A stretch of 48,958 nt of DNA, from the NCBI GenBank assembly GCA_944388045.1, contig CALXHG010000014.1:1-48958 (forward strand), read 5' to 3'. A program made the translations under genes and the position numbers. This DNA is from an uncultured Clostridia bacterium. GTDB taxonomy: Bacteria; Bacillota; Clostridia; TANB77; CAG-508. The notes beneath the pieces were generated by a model. The model had not been told where the DNA came from and did no database searches. It was given only the letters and a program-made list of their open reading frames with translations. Positions 48,883-48,958 of this stretch are shown here, in pieces (the stretch's first letter is position 1; every line of letters starts with the position of its first letter).

Positions 48883-48958
48883 TGTTACAGTTCAGTAGGA
48901 AATTTTGATATATTAATAATAAATAAATTTTGAATACGATTGGAGGAAATTTAGAATT
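48883..48958 (+). repeat. AT-rich repeated element, copy 3 of 3, at the window end
   Basis: TTGTTACAGTTCAGTAGG, then AAATTTTGATATATTAATAA, then CGATTGGAGGAAATTTAGAATT to the last base. It is the inverted partner of 45275-45350 and shares its left part with 40724-40772. The window stops inside or at the end of the element, as expected if an assembly broke at a repeat. Confidence 0.9.

Overview
The window looks like a whole contig, or a piece cut at repeats, from an uncultured, very AT-rich, spore-forming member of the Clostridia, probably a gut bacterium. Evidence: housekeeping proteins of Firmicutes type (ScpA, RecX, GroESL with CIRCE operators, a ClpE-type unfoldase, PgsA, RpoB/RpoC), sporulation genes (sigE, gerW/ytfJ, a SpoIIQ-like M23 protein), a glmS ribozyme ahead of glmS, and AGGAGG-type ribosome binding sites. 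The species cannot be named from sequence alone. Both ends lie in repeats: a 22-bp tandem array at 1-276, and at 48883-48958 a copy of an element that recurs inverted at 45275.

Layout. 286-3230 (minus): frameshifted gerW, DUF2953 protein, scpA, recX. 3626-4129 (plus): small secreted or anchored protein. 4195-8485 (minus): pflB and an unusual ABC ATPase. 8728-14178 (minus): a foreign-looking small gene, groEL/groES, NUDIX hydrolase, pyrG, hsp20; both chaperone loci have CIRCE-like operators. 14447-15307: KilA-N-type gene broken by one stop codon.

15531-24503 is accessory DNA that I read as two related integrative mobilizable elements in tandem at the 3' end of tRNA-Leu(CAA). TGGTGCC direct repeats, matching the tRNA 3' end, lie at 15531, 18884 and 24503. 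The tRNA-proximal unit has a large serine recombinase, an oriT-like hairpin region, a MobV relaxase, a conserved 107-residue protein and a cargo gene. The distal unit keeps a relaxase fragment, the 107-residue protein, a different cargo gene in the same slot, and two more genes (BI-1-like membrane protein, PH-like protein). The cargo genes are visibly richer in GC than the host. Together with two or three orphan genes elsewhere (8728, 43618, 44140) they have sigma-A promoters that also share spacer sequence.

24826-40790 is core genome: clpE-like gene, pgsA, rpoC and rpoB (minus), a roughly 260-bp imperfect palindrome between the divergent rpoB and glmS promoters, glmS ribozyme and glmS, an M23 peptidase, and an RluA-type pseudouridine synthase. 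After tRNA-Thr(CGT) at 40856 comes a two-gene island (minus): a radical SAM/SPASM enzyme and a protein of the 5-hydroxymethyluracil DNA kinase/thymine-hypermodification helical-domain family. It is flanked by two similar terminator-like sequences. Two orphan cargo-type genes follow, then an orphan OmpR-type response regulator, a YnbB-like PLP enzyme and sigE.

Scattered through the window are small repeated elements that I cannot assign to known families. The most notable is a roughly 30-35-nt motif, capable of a UAGG/CCUA pseudoknot, found just upstream of four genes.
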